Of a DNA stretch of 48,108 nucleotides, positions 1 to 9,054 are shown one piece after another (within the stretch, counting starts at the first letter, position 1; every line of letters begins with the position of its first letter). The stretch covers positions 1-48,108 of the forward strand of contig CAUHCN010000017.1 in assembly GCA_959604825.1 (NCBI GenBank), given 5' to 3'. The translations under genes were made by a program, and so were the position numbers. This stretch comes from an uncultured Collinsella sp. (GTDB taxonomy: Bacteria > Actinomycetota > Coriobacteriia > Coriobacteriales > Coriobacteriaceae). A model generated the notes under the pieces. The model had not been told where the DNA came from, did no database searches, and worked only from the letters and a program-made list of their open reading frames with translations.

Positions 1-119
1 ACCGCAGGAAGCTTGGATACGCCTAGGCGCGGTCCAAGAAATCGTCCGCACCCCCGTCACATACAGTTTCGGCTAGTAATAGCCAATCTTATAACTACTA
101 CTTTATTGCACTAGAGTAA

Positions 120-162
120 TTGAGCGCGATCAACATTACAAACGTACTACATCCTGTATAAA
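120..162 (+). promoter_or_regulatory. FNR/CRP-like box and -10 of the formate hydrogenlyase operon
   Basis: TTGAGCGCGATCAA at 120-133 differs at one position from the FNR consensus TTGAT-N4-ATCAA. A good -10, TATAAA, lies at 157-162, so transcription would begin near 168-169. The box centre (126.5) then sits about 42 bases upstream of the start, the spacing of a class II FNR/CRP activated promoter. No good -35 is visible, as expected for an activator-dependent promoter. The position match is read from the sequence; the identity of the regulator is inferred. Confidence 0.5.
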
Positions 163-243
163 CGAGCGTGAAATCTTTCTTGGCGTACGCGTGTAATACA
201 CTTATCTTTATAGCTACCCAAGAATAATCCTAACCAGCCCAAA

Positions 244-271
244 CCCCTGCAATACACACGTATTGCAGGGG
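244..271. promoter_or_regulatory. Perfect 12-bp inverted repeat in the operon leader
   Basis: Arms 244-255 (CCCCTGCAATAC) and 260-271 are exact reverse complements around a 4-base ACAC spacer. The arm start CCCCTGCAA recurs at 288-296. No T-run follows on the + strand, so this does not look like a plain terminator for an upstream gene. It could be a protein operator or a hairpin in the leader RNA. The rest of 1-447 is A/T-rich and holds no convincing gene. Just before the first start codon, CTCTC (about 413-418) could pair with the ribosome-binding site AGGAGGGAG (431-439). Confidence 0.5.
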
Positions 272-447
272 CTACGCTCAAGATTACCCCCTGCAACTGC
301 GTATATTCAACCTGTATACCGTTGGAGAAATTCTACCGAGTGCCTGTTTCGCCGCATGCATTCGATACGCCGATGCCAGGCCACGGGCGGCTTGGGACAA
401 CGTCGACAGGGTCTCTCCGGCATGGGATTCAGGAGGGAGTGAACAAC

Positions 448-966
448 ATGGGCAATAAACGAGTCGTAGCCGATTCCTCACGCTGCATTGGGTGCCAAAC
501 CTGCATGGCGGCGTGCATCGAGGCGCACGACATCCCCGGTAACATCGCCGCGCCGCGCCTGCGCGTGACGCGCACCTACGAGATCTCCGCACCGGTGGCT
601 TGCCATCACTGCGAGGATGCCCCGTGCGCTAAGGCCTGCCCCACGGGCGCCTTGTTCTTTGATCCAAAGAACCATCGCATCGGCGTCAACGAGGACAACT
701 GCATCGGCTGCAAGAGCTGCGTCATGGCCTGCCCCTTTGGCGCCGTGAGCGTGGCGACCACGCAGGTCCCCGTCTTGATGGGCGACGTGCGCGTGGGTTC
801 GCAGACTAAGAGCTTCGTGCTCAAGTGCGACCTGTGCGTGGACCGTCCCGGCGGTCCGGCGTGTGCCGAGGCGTGCCCGACTAAGGGCCTCACCCTGGTA
901 GACGAGGAGCGCCTGGCGGAACTGACCGCCGAGCGTGCCCGCGCCACCATCGAAAACGAGGCGTAG
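448..966 (+). CDS. hydN: HydN/HycB-type ferredoxin-like electron-transfer protein
   Basis: A 172-residue cytoplasmic iron-sulfur protein with four Cys clusters in order: CIGCQTCMAAC near the N-terminus, CHHC...CAKACP, CIGCKSCVMACP, and CDLC...CAEACP. That is sixteen Cys, enough for four [4Fe-4S] centres. HydN/HycB/HyfA proteins pass electrons from formate dehydrogenase H to the hydrogenase. The start at 448 is chosen because AGGAGGGAG lies 8 bases upstream and the protein begins directly before the first cluster; longer frames upstream have no ribosome-binding site. It is the first gene of the operon, 76 bases before fdhF, so it most likely serves FdhF directly. hydN versus hycB cannot be separated by sequence alone. 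Confidence 0.85.
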   Translation: MGNKRVVADSSRCIGCQTCMAACIEAHDIPGNIAAPRLRVTRTYEISAPVACHHCEDAPCAKACPTGALFFDPKNHRIGVNEDNCIGCKSCVMACPFGAVSVATTQVPVLMGDVRVGSQTKSFVLKCDLCVDRPGGPACAEACPTKGLTLVDEERLAELTAERARATIENEA

Positions 967-1042
967 GCGGGCGGCCATACAGGCCCGACGATTGTCAAAT
1001 ACGTACCGATTAATCGGTAGCAGAGAAAGGAAGGAGGGTGTC

Positions 1043-3265
1043 ATGGAGAAGCATAAAGTGATCTGCCCGTATTGCGGCGCCGGTTGCCAGTTTAACCTCC
1101 TGGTCCAAAACGGCCAGGTCGTGGGTACCGAACCGCTCAACGGCATCACCAATCAGGGCGAGCTGTGCCTTAAGGGCATGAGCGGCTACGACTTCATCAA
1201 CGACACCAAGATCTTGACTCCTCGCGTACTGCACCCGATGATCCGCCGCACCAAGGGCGCGGATCTTGAGCGCGTAAGCTGGGACGAGGCACTGGATTTC
1301 ACCGCATCTAAGATGCAGGCCATAATTGACGAATATGGTCCTAACGCTGTCATGACCACCGGCTCTTCGCGAGGCGGCGGCAATGAGGCGAACTACGTCA
1401 TGCAGAAGTTTACGCGTGCGTGCATCGGCACCCACAGCGTGGACAACTGCGCCCGTACTTGACACGGCCCTACTGTCCTCGGTCTGATGGACACGGTTGG
1501 TTCAGGTTGCATGTCATGCTCCATCCCCGGTATGGAGGATGCGGGCTGCATTTTCCTCTTCGGCTATAACCCTGCCGATTCGCACCCCATCGTCGCAAGG
1601 CGTATCGTGCGAGCCAAAGAAAAGGGTTGCAAGATCATCGTCGCCGACCCGCGCCATATCGAAACTGCGCGTATCGCCGATATCTACCTTCCGATCAAGA
1701 ACGGTTGCAATGTCGCGTTCCTCAACGCCTTTGCCAACTGTCTGGTCAACGATGGCCTCTACGACAAGGAATTCGTCGCCGAGCACACGAACGGCTTTGA
1801 CGAGTGGTGGGAGACCATCAAGAACTACACTCCCGAATCCGTACAGGACATCACGGGTGTCGATCCCGCGCTGATCCACCAAGCTGCCGAGATGTACGCC
1901 ACGGCGAAGCCTTCTGCCATCATTGGCTGGGGCATGGGCGTATGCCAGCAGAAGCAGAACCTGAAGACGGTGCACACCATCGCCTCCATCGCCTGCGTTG
2001 CCGGCCAGATCGGCAAACCCAACTCCGGCCTCGCGCCCGTGCGTGGCCAGAACAACGTCCAGGGCTCCTGCGATATGGGCATGCTGCCCAACCTGTACCC
2101 TGGCTACCAGAAAGTCACCGACCCCGCCGCTCGCGCCAAGTTTGCCAAGGCTTGGGGCGTGCCCGAGGAAAAGCTCCCCTTGGAGGAGGGCTACAAGCTC
2201 ACCGACCTGGGTCACCTGGTCGACGAGGGCAAGGTGCACTGCTTCTACAACTACGGCGAGGACCCGGTGCAGACCGAGCCCGATTCGGCCGGTATGCGCA
2301 AGACGCTCTCCGAGCTGGATCTGTTCATTTGCCAGGACATCTTTATGACGCAGACGACCATGCTCGCCGACGTCATCCTGCCTGCTACCTCTTGGGGCGA
2401 GCACGAGGGTGTCTTTACTGCATCCGACCGTAGCTTCCAGCACTTTGACGCGGCCGTTCCGCCCAAGGGCGAGTGCCGTCACGACTGGGAGATCTTCGCG
2501 GACCTGTCCACGCGTATGGGCTATCCCATGCACTACGACAACACCGAGCAGATCTGGAACGAGTGCATTAGCCTGTGCCCCAACTTTGTGGGCGCGACCT
2601 ACGAGAAGATGGCTCCCGAGGGCGGCTACGCCCAGTGGCCCGTCAAGAGCACCGATGTGAACGACCACGGTACGCCCGACATGTTCGCTGGTGGCAAGTT
2701 CACCACCAAGGACGGCCGCGCCAACCTGATGGCGCATGACTGGGAGGCGCCCTCCGAGCTTCCCGACGATGAGTACCCGCTCATCCTGTGCACCGTCCGT
2801 GAGGTCGGCCACTACAGCTGCCGCTCGATGACCGGCAACTGCAAGACGCTGGCGCTGCTCGCCGACGAGCCCGGCTTTGTCCGCATGAATCCCGCGGACG
2901 CCCAGGCGCGCGGTATCAAGAACGGCGACATCGTCTCGATTCACAGCCGCCGCGGCCAGGTATACAGCCGCGCCGACGTGAGCGACCGTATCAACAAGGG
3001 CACGGTCTATATGACCTACCAGTGGTGGATCGGCAAGTGCAACGAGCTGACCATGCACAAGGTCGACCCGGTCTCGCATACGCCCGAGGACAAGTTCTCC
3101 GCCTGTCAGGTCGATCCAATCGCCGACCAGGTCTGGGCCGAGGGCGAAGTCGAGCGTCAGTACACCGAGCTCAAGCAGGCTCTGGTCGACGCCGCCGCTC
3201 CCCAGGACGTTGAGCCCGGCGCCGCCAAGTTCGACGACGAGACGCACGTGAATCAAATCGTGTAG
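1043..3265 (+). CDS. fdhF: Formate dehydrogenase H, selenocysteine-containing
   Basis: This enzyme oxidises formate to CO2 with a Mo-bis-MGD cofactor and one [4Fe-4S] cluster. The frame is open from ATG 1043 (GGAAGGAGGG upstream) to 3265 except for one UGA at 1460-1462, which encodes selenocysteine 140, the same position as in E. coli FdhF. Flanking residues fit the family: CART before and HGPTVLGL after. The cluster Cys are C8, C11, C15 and C42, again matching E. coli numbering. The protein has 740 residues, slightly longer than E. coli FdhF, with an acidic C-terminal extension. A bacterial SECIS lies just after the UGA, and selA, selB and selC lie 17-20 kb downstream. An annotation tool that treats UGA as a stop would split this gene in two. 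Confidence 0.96.
1460..1500 (+). promoter_or_regulatory. SECIS element of fdhF
   Basis: It begins with the Sec UGA (1460-1462). An apical stem TGTCC (1474-1478) pairs with GGACA (1489-1493) around the loop TCGGTCTGAT. The loop holds GGTCTG (1481-1486), the same motif as the SelB-binding loop of the E. coli fdhF SECIS. Distance from UGA and loop sequence both fit a bacterial SECIS inside the coding region. Confidence 0.85.
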
Positions 3266-3286
3266 TCCCGTTCTCGTTGGCTTTTT

Positions 3287-3328
3287 GGGCCGGGCGTCCC
3301 GTACGTTCGGGAGCCCGGCCCGTTATTT
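3287..3328 (+). terminator. Strong hairpin with weak T-tract between fdhF and hyfA
   Basis: GGGCCGGGC (3287-3295) pairs with GCCCGGCCC (3313-3321), and TCCCG (3297-3301) with CGGGA (3308-3312). This is a 14-bp G/C stem with one bulged G, followed by GTTATTTTG. The tail is too poor in T for a full terminator, so partial termination or an mRNA-processing/stability hairpin is likely. It could make hyf expression lower than that of hydN-fdhF. Confidence 0.6.
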
Positions 3329-3343
3329 TGAAAGGAAGTGGGG

Positions 3344-3961
3344 ATGAACCGCTTCATCGACATCAACCCGGAGAGGTGCATCGGCTGCGGAACATGTCAG
3401 TCCGCCTGTGCCGACGCCCACCGGATGCAGGGTCTTCAGGATACGCCGCGCCTGGCGCTCGTGAAGACCGGCGGTATTTCGGCCGCCCTTGCCTGCCACC
3501 ATTGCGAGGGTGCCCCCTGCGCCGAGGTTTGCCCGGTGAATGCCATCGAGCACGATGGCGATCGCATCCACGTCAAGGAGCAGGAGTGCATCGGGTGCAG
3601 GCTGTGCGCCATCGCGTGCCCCTTCGGAGCCATCCATCCCGATGGCACGTCTATCGCCGGTGTCGCAGGCATGTGCGATCCGACGCCTTCGTATCCTAAG
3701 TCCCTGAGCAGCCTGCTTACGTGGGCTCCTGGCCAGTACACCTGCGCTGTCAAGTGCGACCTGTGTGCCTTCGATCCGGACGGCCCGCATTGTGTGGCGG
3801 CGTGCCCCACCAAGGCGCTGACCGTCATGGGCGGCGAGGCCGATCGCGAGCTCGACGAGGCCAAGCGCCTGCGCTCGATCGAAAACGGTCCGGCTGTCGA
3901 CGTCACCGCTGTGGCCCAGGGCCTGTCCGAGAAAGCAGAAGGGAGCGTAAACAATGGATAG
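3344..3961 (+). CDS. hyfA: Hydrogenase-4 component A, four-cluster ferredoxin
   Basis: A 205-residue electron-transfer protein of the HyfA/HycB family, the usual HyfA length. Cys motifs in order: CIGCGTCQSAC, CHHC...CAEVCP, CIGCRLCAIACP, CDLC...CVAACP. It resembles the first gene of the operon but has a longer insert between clusters three and four. ATG 3344 is preferred over the in-frame GTG at 3338 because AAAGGAAG sits at proper spacing. The end overlaps hyfB by 8 bases, suggesting translational coupling. It likely passes electrons from FdhF/HydN to the HyfH/HyfI wires of the hydrogenase. Confidence 0.85.
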   Translation: MNRFIDINPERCIGCGTCQSACADAHRMQGLQDTPRLALVKTGGISAALACHHCEGAPCAEVCPVNAIEHDGDRIHVKEQECIGCRLCAIACPFGAIHPDGTSIAGVAGMCDPTPSYPKSLSSLLTWAPGQYTCAVKCDLCAFDPDGPHCVAACPTKALTVMGGEADRELDEAKRLRSIENGPAVDVTAVAQGLSEKAEGSVNNG

Positions 3962-5972
3962 CATGACGCTGTTTATCGCATCGCTTGCCGTCTCGTGCAT
4001 CGGTGCGCTCGCCTCGGTTCTGCTGATCAAGGCCGATAACGCCGCCAAGACCGCCGGCTGCCTTATCGGCGCCGTCGCCGCGGTGCTTTCGTTTGTGGCC
4101 GGTATCCAGGCCGTGTTGGGCGATGTCACGTCGGTCGACACCATCGTGTTCTTCCCGTTTGCCCATTTCCAGCTGCTGCTCAATCAGCTGTCCGGCCTGT
4201 TCGTGGCGCTCATCTCGGTGCTCGCGTTTGCCGGTTCGATCTACGGTCTCAACTACTTTGATGAGTACCCGGGCAAAAAGGGCCGCGCCGGCTTCTTCTT
4301 TAACACCTTTGTGGCGTCCATGATGCTCGTCATCACCGCCGACAACGTGTTTTGGTTCCTGGTCGCCTTTGAGCTCATGTCGCTGACCTCGTACTTCCTG
4401 GTCGTGATCGAGGAGAACGAGAACTCCATCCACGGTGGTTGGCTCTACTTTGTGATCGCTCACGTGGGCTTTGTGCTCATCATGGCGAGCTTCCTCACCA
4501 TGACCAACTTCGCCGGTGGCTCGTTTGCCTTTGCGGATTTCCGCGCCACGCAGTTTAGCCCCGCGGTCGCATCCGTGTGCTTCGTGCTCGCCTTCTTTGG
4601 CTTTGGCGCCAAGGCCGGTATCATTCCGCTGCACGGCTGGCTGCCCAAGGCACATCCCGAGGCGCCGTCTAACGTGTCGGCTCTTATGTCCGGCGGCATG
4701 ATCAAGATCGGTATCTTCGGCATCCTCAAGGTGGGCCTCGACCTGCTCTCCGCCTCGGGCGTTCAGGTCTGGTGGGGCCTTATGGTCATGGTCTTCGGTG
4801 CGATCTCGTCGGTCCTCGGCGTGGCCTTCGCCCTGCAGGAGCATGACATCAAGCGCCTGCTGGCCTATCACTCCGTCGAGAACATCGGCATCATTCTGCT
4901 CGGCGTCGGCGCCTCCATGGCCGCCATGGCGCTCAATTCGGTCGGCATCGCCGTCCTGGCTCTGATGGCCGCCCTCTACCACACGTTTAACCACGCGATG
5001 TTTAAGGGCGAGCTGTTCTTGGGCGCCGGTGCGCTGCTGTTCTCCACGGGTACGCGCAATATGGAGAAGATGGGCGGCCTGTTCCGTCGTATGCCGGCAA
5101 CGGCCATCTGCTTCCTTATTGGCGCGCTTGCCATCTCGGCCATCCCGCCCTTCAACGGCTTTGTGTCCGAGTGGTTTACCTATCAGTCGCTGTTTAATGC
5201 CGCCATGCAGGGTGACAAGGCCGTCATGATCGTGGCCGTGTTCGCTGCCGTCGCGCTTGCCATTACCGGCGCGCTGGCCGTCACGTGCTTCGTCAAGGCC
5301 TATGGCGTCTCCTTTGCCTCCGCGCCCCGCTCCGAGGCCGCGGCCAATGCCAAGGAGGTTCCCGCCCCCATGGTGTTTGCGCAGGGCCTGCTCGCGGCTA
5401 TCTGCGTCGTGCTGGGCATTGGCGCTCCCGTGATCGCGCCCGTGCTGGTCGATGTCGCCGCGTCCGTGCTGCATCCGTACGGTGGCGTGTTTGCCGCCGA
5501 GGGCATGGAGCTCATGAACCAGTACTCCGGCGCTGCCACCTCCACGCCCGCGATCGCCATTGCGCTCGTGGTGCTCGTCGGCCTTGCCTGCGGTTATCGC
5601 AAGCTCAAGACCGTCGGCAAGGTGCAGAAGTCCCAGCCGTGGGCGTGCGGCTATGCTCCCAACGAGCATATGCCCGTCGTGGCCACGACCTTTGCCTCCG
5701 AGGTGTCCTGGTTTATGCAGCCGCTCTACACGCTGCGCGACCGCTGCACGGCCGTCTGCTGGTCCATCGCGCACTTCTTCCAGAAGCTCACCGGTGTGGC
5801 CGAGGCTGTTGAGCCCGTACCCGACAAGGTTCTCGTCGATGCCCCGCATAAGGGTGTCGAGAAGCTCGCCGACCTCGCGACTAAGCTCGAGGGCGGCAAC
5901 TACAGCATCTATATCTGCTACATCGTCGCGGCACTCGTGGTGTTCCTCGTGCTCGCCGCGCAAATGGGTTAA
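3954..5972 (+). CDS. hyfB: Hydrogenase-4 membrane subunit B (antiporter-like)
   Basis: A 672-residue polytopic protein of the proton-translocating NuoL/M/N-MrpA family, the same length as E. coli HyfB. The family motif KAG..PLHGWLPKAHPEAPS, followed by VSALMSG, lies near residues 217-245, and many hydrophobic helices span the chain. The C-terminus carries a hydrophilic loop and a last helix. It is expected to form part of the ion-pumping membrane arm coupled to H2 evolution. ATG 3954 overlaps the hyfA stop; hyfC starts 13 bases after the end. Confidence 0.9.
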   Translation: MDSMTLFIASLAVSCIGALASVLLIKADNAAKTAGCLIGAVAAVLSFVAGIQAVLGDVTSVDTIVFFPFAHFQLLLNQLSGLFVALISVLAFAGSIYGLNYFDEYPGKKGRAGFFFNTFVASMMLVITADNVFWFLVAFELMSLTSYFLVVIEENENSIHGGWLYFVIAHVGFVLIMASFLTMTNFAGGSFAFADFRATQFSPAVASVCFVLAFFGFGAKAGIIPLHGWLPKAHPEAPSNVSALMSGGMIKIGIFGILKVGLDLLSASGVQVWWGLMVMVFGAISSVLGVAFALQEHDIKRLLAYHSVENIGIILLGVGASMAAMALNSVGIAVLALMAALYHTFNHAMFKGELFLGAGALLFSTGTRNMEKMGGLFRRMPATAICFLIGALAISAIPPFNGFVSEWFTYQSLFNAAMQGDKAVMIVAVFAAVALAITGALAVTCFVKAYGVSFASAPRSEAAANAKEVPAPMVFAQGLLAAICVVLGIGAPVIAPVLVDVAASVLHPYGGVFAAEGMELMNQYSGAATSTPAIAIALVVLVGLACGYRKLKTVGKVQKSQPWACGYAPNEHMPVVATTFASEVSWFMQPLYTLRDRCTAVCWSIAHFFQKLTGVAEAVEPVPDKVLVDAPHKGVEKLADLATKLEGGNYSIYICYIVAALVVFLVLAAQMG

Positions 5973-5984
5973 GGAGGGGAGAGC

Positions 5985-6911
5985 ATGAACAACATCGTAC
6001 TTGCCGTTCTGCAGGGCGTGGTCGTCATGGCCGTCGCGCCGTTCTTCTCCGGTCTCGGTCGCGTGATCCGCGCCAAGATGCACAACCGTCGCGGCCCCAG
6101 CATCATGCAGGACTACCGCGATCTGGCCAAGCTCTTTGCGCGCCCCGAGTCCCAGAGCGAGGACGCGAGCTTTGCGCTTCGCATTATGCCGCCGCTGTTC
6201 TTCGCCGTCGCCTTTATGCTCGCGATGGGCCTGCCGCTCTTTACGGCACAAAGCCCCATCCCGGTCTTTGGTGACGCCATCACCATCATGTACAGCCTGG
6301 CGCTCGCCCGCTTCTTCTTCGCCCTCTGCGGTGTGGATTCGTCCAACGCCTACGCCGGTATCGGCGGCGTTCGCGAGCTGCTCATGAGCGTGCTCATCGA
6401 GCCGTCCATGCTGCTGGCGCTGTTTGCCGCCGCCTTGGTGTGCGGCTCCACCGACATCGCCACCATGGGTCAACACATCATGACGGGTGCCGTCGACGCG
6501 CCGGTCGCCGTGATCCTCGCCGGCATCGCCTTTGCGATCGCCTGCTACATGGAACTCGGCAAGCTGCCGTTTGATCAGGCCGAGGCCGAGCAGGAGCTTC
6601 AGGAAGGTCCGCTCGCCGAGCTATCCGGACCGTCGCTTGCGATGGCCAAGCTCGCCATGTCCATGAAGCAGGTTCTGGTCGTCGCCTGGTTCTGCGCGAT
6701 CTTCGTCCCCTGGGGCGAGCCCGCGACCGTGGGCATCGCGGCCGTTCTGGGCGCGGTCATCTTCCTGGTGAAGTGCCTGATCGACTTTGTCGTATGCGGC
6801 GTGATCGAGAACTCTTGCTCGCGTTCGCGTTTTAAGGTGCTCGGCAATCAGACCTGGGCCGTCGTGGGCATCGCCGTTCTGGCGTTTGTCTTCGTGGTCG
6901 TCGGCGTGTAG
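5985..6911 (+). CDS. hyfC: Hydrogenase-4 membrane subunit C (NuoH-like)
   Basis: A 308-residue membrane protein of the NuoH/HycD/HyfC family. It anchors the peripheral hydrogenase to the membrane arm. N-terminal residues contain the cytoplasmic loop RAKMHNRRGPSIMQDYRDL. A second conserved loop reads KLPFDQAEAEQELQEG, like the acidic loop of NuoH that faces the peripheral module. AAGGAGGGGAG precedes the ATG. It is flanked closely by hyfB (13 bases) and hyfD (15 bases). Confidence 0.9.
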   Translation: MNNIVLAVLQGVVVMAVAPFFSGLGRVIRAKMHNRRGPSIMQDYRDLAKLFARPESQSEDASFALRIMPPLFFAVAFMLAMGLPLFTAQSPIPVFGDAITIMYSLALARFFFALCGVDSSNAYAGIGGVRELLMSVLIEPSMLLALFAAALVCGSTDIATMGQHIMTGAVDAPVAVILAGIAFAIACYMELGKLPFDQAEAEQELQEGPLAELSGPSLAMAKLAMSMKQVLVVAWFCAIFVPWGEPATVGIAAVLGAVIFLVKCLIDFVVCGVIENSCSRSRFKVLGNQTWAVVGIAVLAFVFVVVGV

Positions 6912-6926
6912 GAGAAGGGAGAAACA

Positions 6927-8384
6927 ATGTCATTTGCAGTCAGTCTGTCCCTTCTCGGCTTGGTCGCGATCGCGGCCCCGATGGTGGCCTCGGTACTCGT
7001 CGCCCTGTTCCCCCGTCCGTACGCCAAGTGGTTCAGCGTTTTGGGTGCCGCCGTCTCGACGGCCTGCACCATCGCCCTCGCCGCAAATTTCGCCGGCGCC
7101 GGCATGCCCGACACGCAGGTCCCCCTGATTTCGTTTGGGCAGACCCTCGTTATGGGATTCACCTTCGATCGCATGAGCACGCTGCTCGCGCCCGCCTTTG
7201 TGGGTATCGGCCTGCTTGTCGTGATCTATTCGATTCCCTATATGAGCGAGAATAACCGTGAGCATCCCGACGCACCGCGTCGTCGCTTCTACGCGTACCT
7301 CGCGACCTTTATTGGCGCCATGGCCGGCCTCGTGTACAGCTCGACCCTTTTGGGCCAGCTCGTATTCTTTGAGATCACGGGTGCGTGCTCTTGGGGCCTC
7401 ATTAGCTACTACATGTCGCCTACGGCCAAGAAGGCCGGCATGAAGGCCCTGATCATCACGCATATCGGTGCGCTCGGCCTGTATCTGGGCGCCGCCATCG
7501 TGTTTGCCCACACCGGCACCTTCGCCATTACCGCGATTTCCGGCCTCGACGCCAAGCTCAAGGCTATCGTCCTTTTGCTCGTGCTGTTTGCGGCCTGGGC
7601 CAAGTCCGCACAGGTTCCCATGTACATGTGGCTGCCTTCGGCCATGGAGGCGCCGACGCCTGTTTCGGCCTACCTGCATGGCGCCTCGATGGTTAAGGTC
7701 GGCGTGTGCGTGTTCGCGCGTGCACTCGTCTCTGCCGGCGAGATTCCCGAGATCGTGGGCTGGGTCGCCATTATCGACGCCATGGTCACCATGCTCTTTG
7801 GTTTCCTTATGTACCTGCCGCAAAAGGACATGAAGCGTCTGCTGGCCTTCTCCACGATCGCTCAGCTCTCCTATGTGTTCTTTGGTCTGGGCCTTTCGGT
7901 CTTTGGCAGCCAGCTGGCCTTTGACGGTGCCGTGTGCCACATCTTTAACCACGCTTTCGCCAAGACGCTGTTCTTCCTGATCGCCGGTTCGTTCTCCTTT
8001 ACGCTCGGCACGCGTATGCTGCCCAAGCTTCGCGGCATCGTAAAGAAGTACCCGATCTCGGGCGTGGGCTTTGGTGTCGCGGCACTCGCCATTGCCGGCG
8101 TGCCGCCCATGAACACGTTCTTCTCGAAGTTCCAGATCATCGCCGGCGGCTTTTCTGTGGGTGCCGGCAACGTCGCGATTCTGGTGCTCGTGTGCATCAT
8201 GGTTGCCGAGACCGTCGCCACCTTTGCCTGGTTCCTTAAGTGGATGGGCTATTGCCTGCCCGGCGAGCCGAGCGAAGAGGTCGCTGCGGGAGCCCCGCTT
8301 CCCCGCGCGATGGCGTTCGTGTTCATCGTGCTCATCATCATGGTCATTGTCAGCGGCCCGCTTTCGGCCAGCTGGATCGGTTAG
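6927..8384 (+). CDS. hyfD: Hydrogenase-4 membrane subunit D (antiporter-like)
   Basis: A 485-residue NuoN/MrpD-type membrane protein, close to the E. coli HyfD length. The antiporter signature is at about residues 222-250: WAKSAQVPMYMWLPSAMEAP followed by TPVSAYLHGASMVK, with the conserved charged residues kept. HyfD is present in hydrogenase 4 (hyf) but absent from hydrogenase 3 (hyc), so with hyfE and hyfF it identifies this as the extended, Hyf-type complex. The start has AGAAGGGAG upstream. The role is ion translocation coupled to H2 evolution (family knowledge). Confidence 0.9.
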   Translation: MSFAVSLSLLGLVAIAAPMVASVLVALFPRPYAKWFSVLGAAVSTACTIALAANFAGAGMPDTQVPLISFGQTLVMGFTFDRMSTLLAPAFVGIGLLVVIYSIPYMSENNREHPDAPRRRFYAYLATFIGAMAGLVYSSTLLGQLVFFEITGACSWGLISYYMSPTAKKAGMKALIITHIGALGLYLGAAIVFAHTGTFAITAISGLDAKLKAIVLLLVLFAAWAKSAQVPMYMWLPSAMEAPTPVSAYLHGASMVKVGVCVFARALVSAGEIPEIVGWVAIIDAMVTMLFGFLMYLPQKDMKRLLAFSTIAQLSYVFFGLGLSVFGSQLAFDGAVCHIFNHAFAKTLFFLIAGSFSFTLGTRMLPKLRGIVKKYPISGVGFGVAALAIAGVPPMNTFFSKFQIIAGGFSVGAGNVAILVLVCIMVAETVATFAWFLKWMGYCLPGEPSEEVAAGAPLPRAMAFVFIVLIIMVIVSGPLSASWIG

Positions 8385-8397
8385 GAGGTAGAACGAC

Positions 8398-9051
8398 ATG
8401 GGTTATTCGATCGTCAACATCCTTGGCGGCCTTCTGATCGTCACGTCCACCATGGTGGTCGTCTCAAAGAACATCAAGCACGCCATCCGCTGGTATGCGG
8501 TGCAGTCGCTGGTGCTCGTGGGACTGCTCGCTACGCTCGGTGCCACCACCGGTGCGCAGGAGCTGCTTATGTGGGCTGGATCTGCCTTTATCACCAAGGT
8601 CGTCCTGGTCCCTTATATCCTCAACCGCGCATACAAGAAGATGGGCGAGCCGAGTGACGCATCACTCAAGGCCGGCCTTAAGCCCGCGTGGGCCATCTGC
8701 ATCATCGCCGTGGAGGTCGCGATCTGCTTTGCCGTCGTGACGCAGATCAGCCTGCCCACGGCCGAGGTCGCAACGCCTGCGCTCGCCATTAGCTTCGCTC
8801 ACTTCTTTGTGGGCCTCACCTGCATCATTTCGCAGCGCAACATCATGAAGCAGATCTTTGGATACAGCCTTATGGAAAACGGCAGCCATGTGACGCTCGC
8901 GCTTTTGGCCCCCACCGCCCCCGAGATCATCGAGATCGGTATCGCCACCGACGCCATCTTTGCCGTCATCATCATGTCCATCGTCGTGCGTCGCATTTGG
9001 GACGACTCCCACTCGCTCGATGCGCGCGACCTGTCCGAGCTGAGGGGGTAG
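8398..9051 (+). CDS. hyfE: Hydrogenase-4 membrane subunit E (NuoK/MrpC-like)
   Basis: A 217-residue small membrane protein, matching E. coli HyfE (about 216). Several hydrophobic helices are visible and the C-terminal helix resembles NuoK/MrpC proteins. RBS TAGGAGGTAG lies just before ATG 8398, overlapping the stop of hyfD. It ends 3 bases before hyfF. Its assignment rests mainly on length, topology and order between hyfD and hyfF. Confidence 0.85.
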   Translation: MGYSIVNILGGLLIVTSTMVVVSKNIKHAIRWYAVQSLVLVGLLATLGATTGAQELLMWAGSAFITKVVLVPYILNRAYKKMGEPSDASLKAGLKPAWAICIIAVEVAICFAVVTQISLPTAEVATPALAISFAHFFVGLTCIISQRNIMKQIFGYSLMENGSHVTLALLAPTAPEIIEIGIATDAIFAVIIMSIVVRRIWDDSHSLDARDLSELRG

Positions 9052-9054
9052 TCC

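Noticed and set aside
280..447. Moco-type riboswitch before hydN
   Set aside because: I could not fit the conserved core by eye. A covariance search would be needed to decide.
1460..1462. In-frame stop splitting fdhF into two genes
   Set aside because: Position equals Sec140 of E. coli FdhF, a SECIS with GGTCTG follows, and selABC is present. It is a recoded UGA, not a pseudogene.
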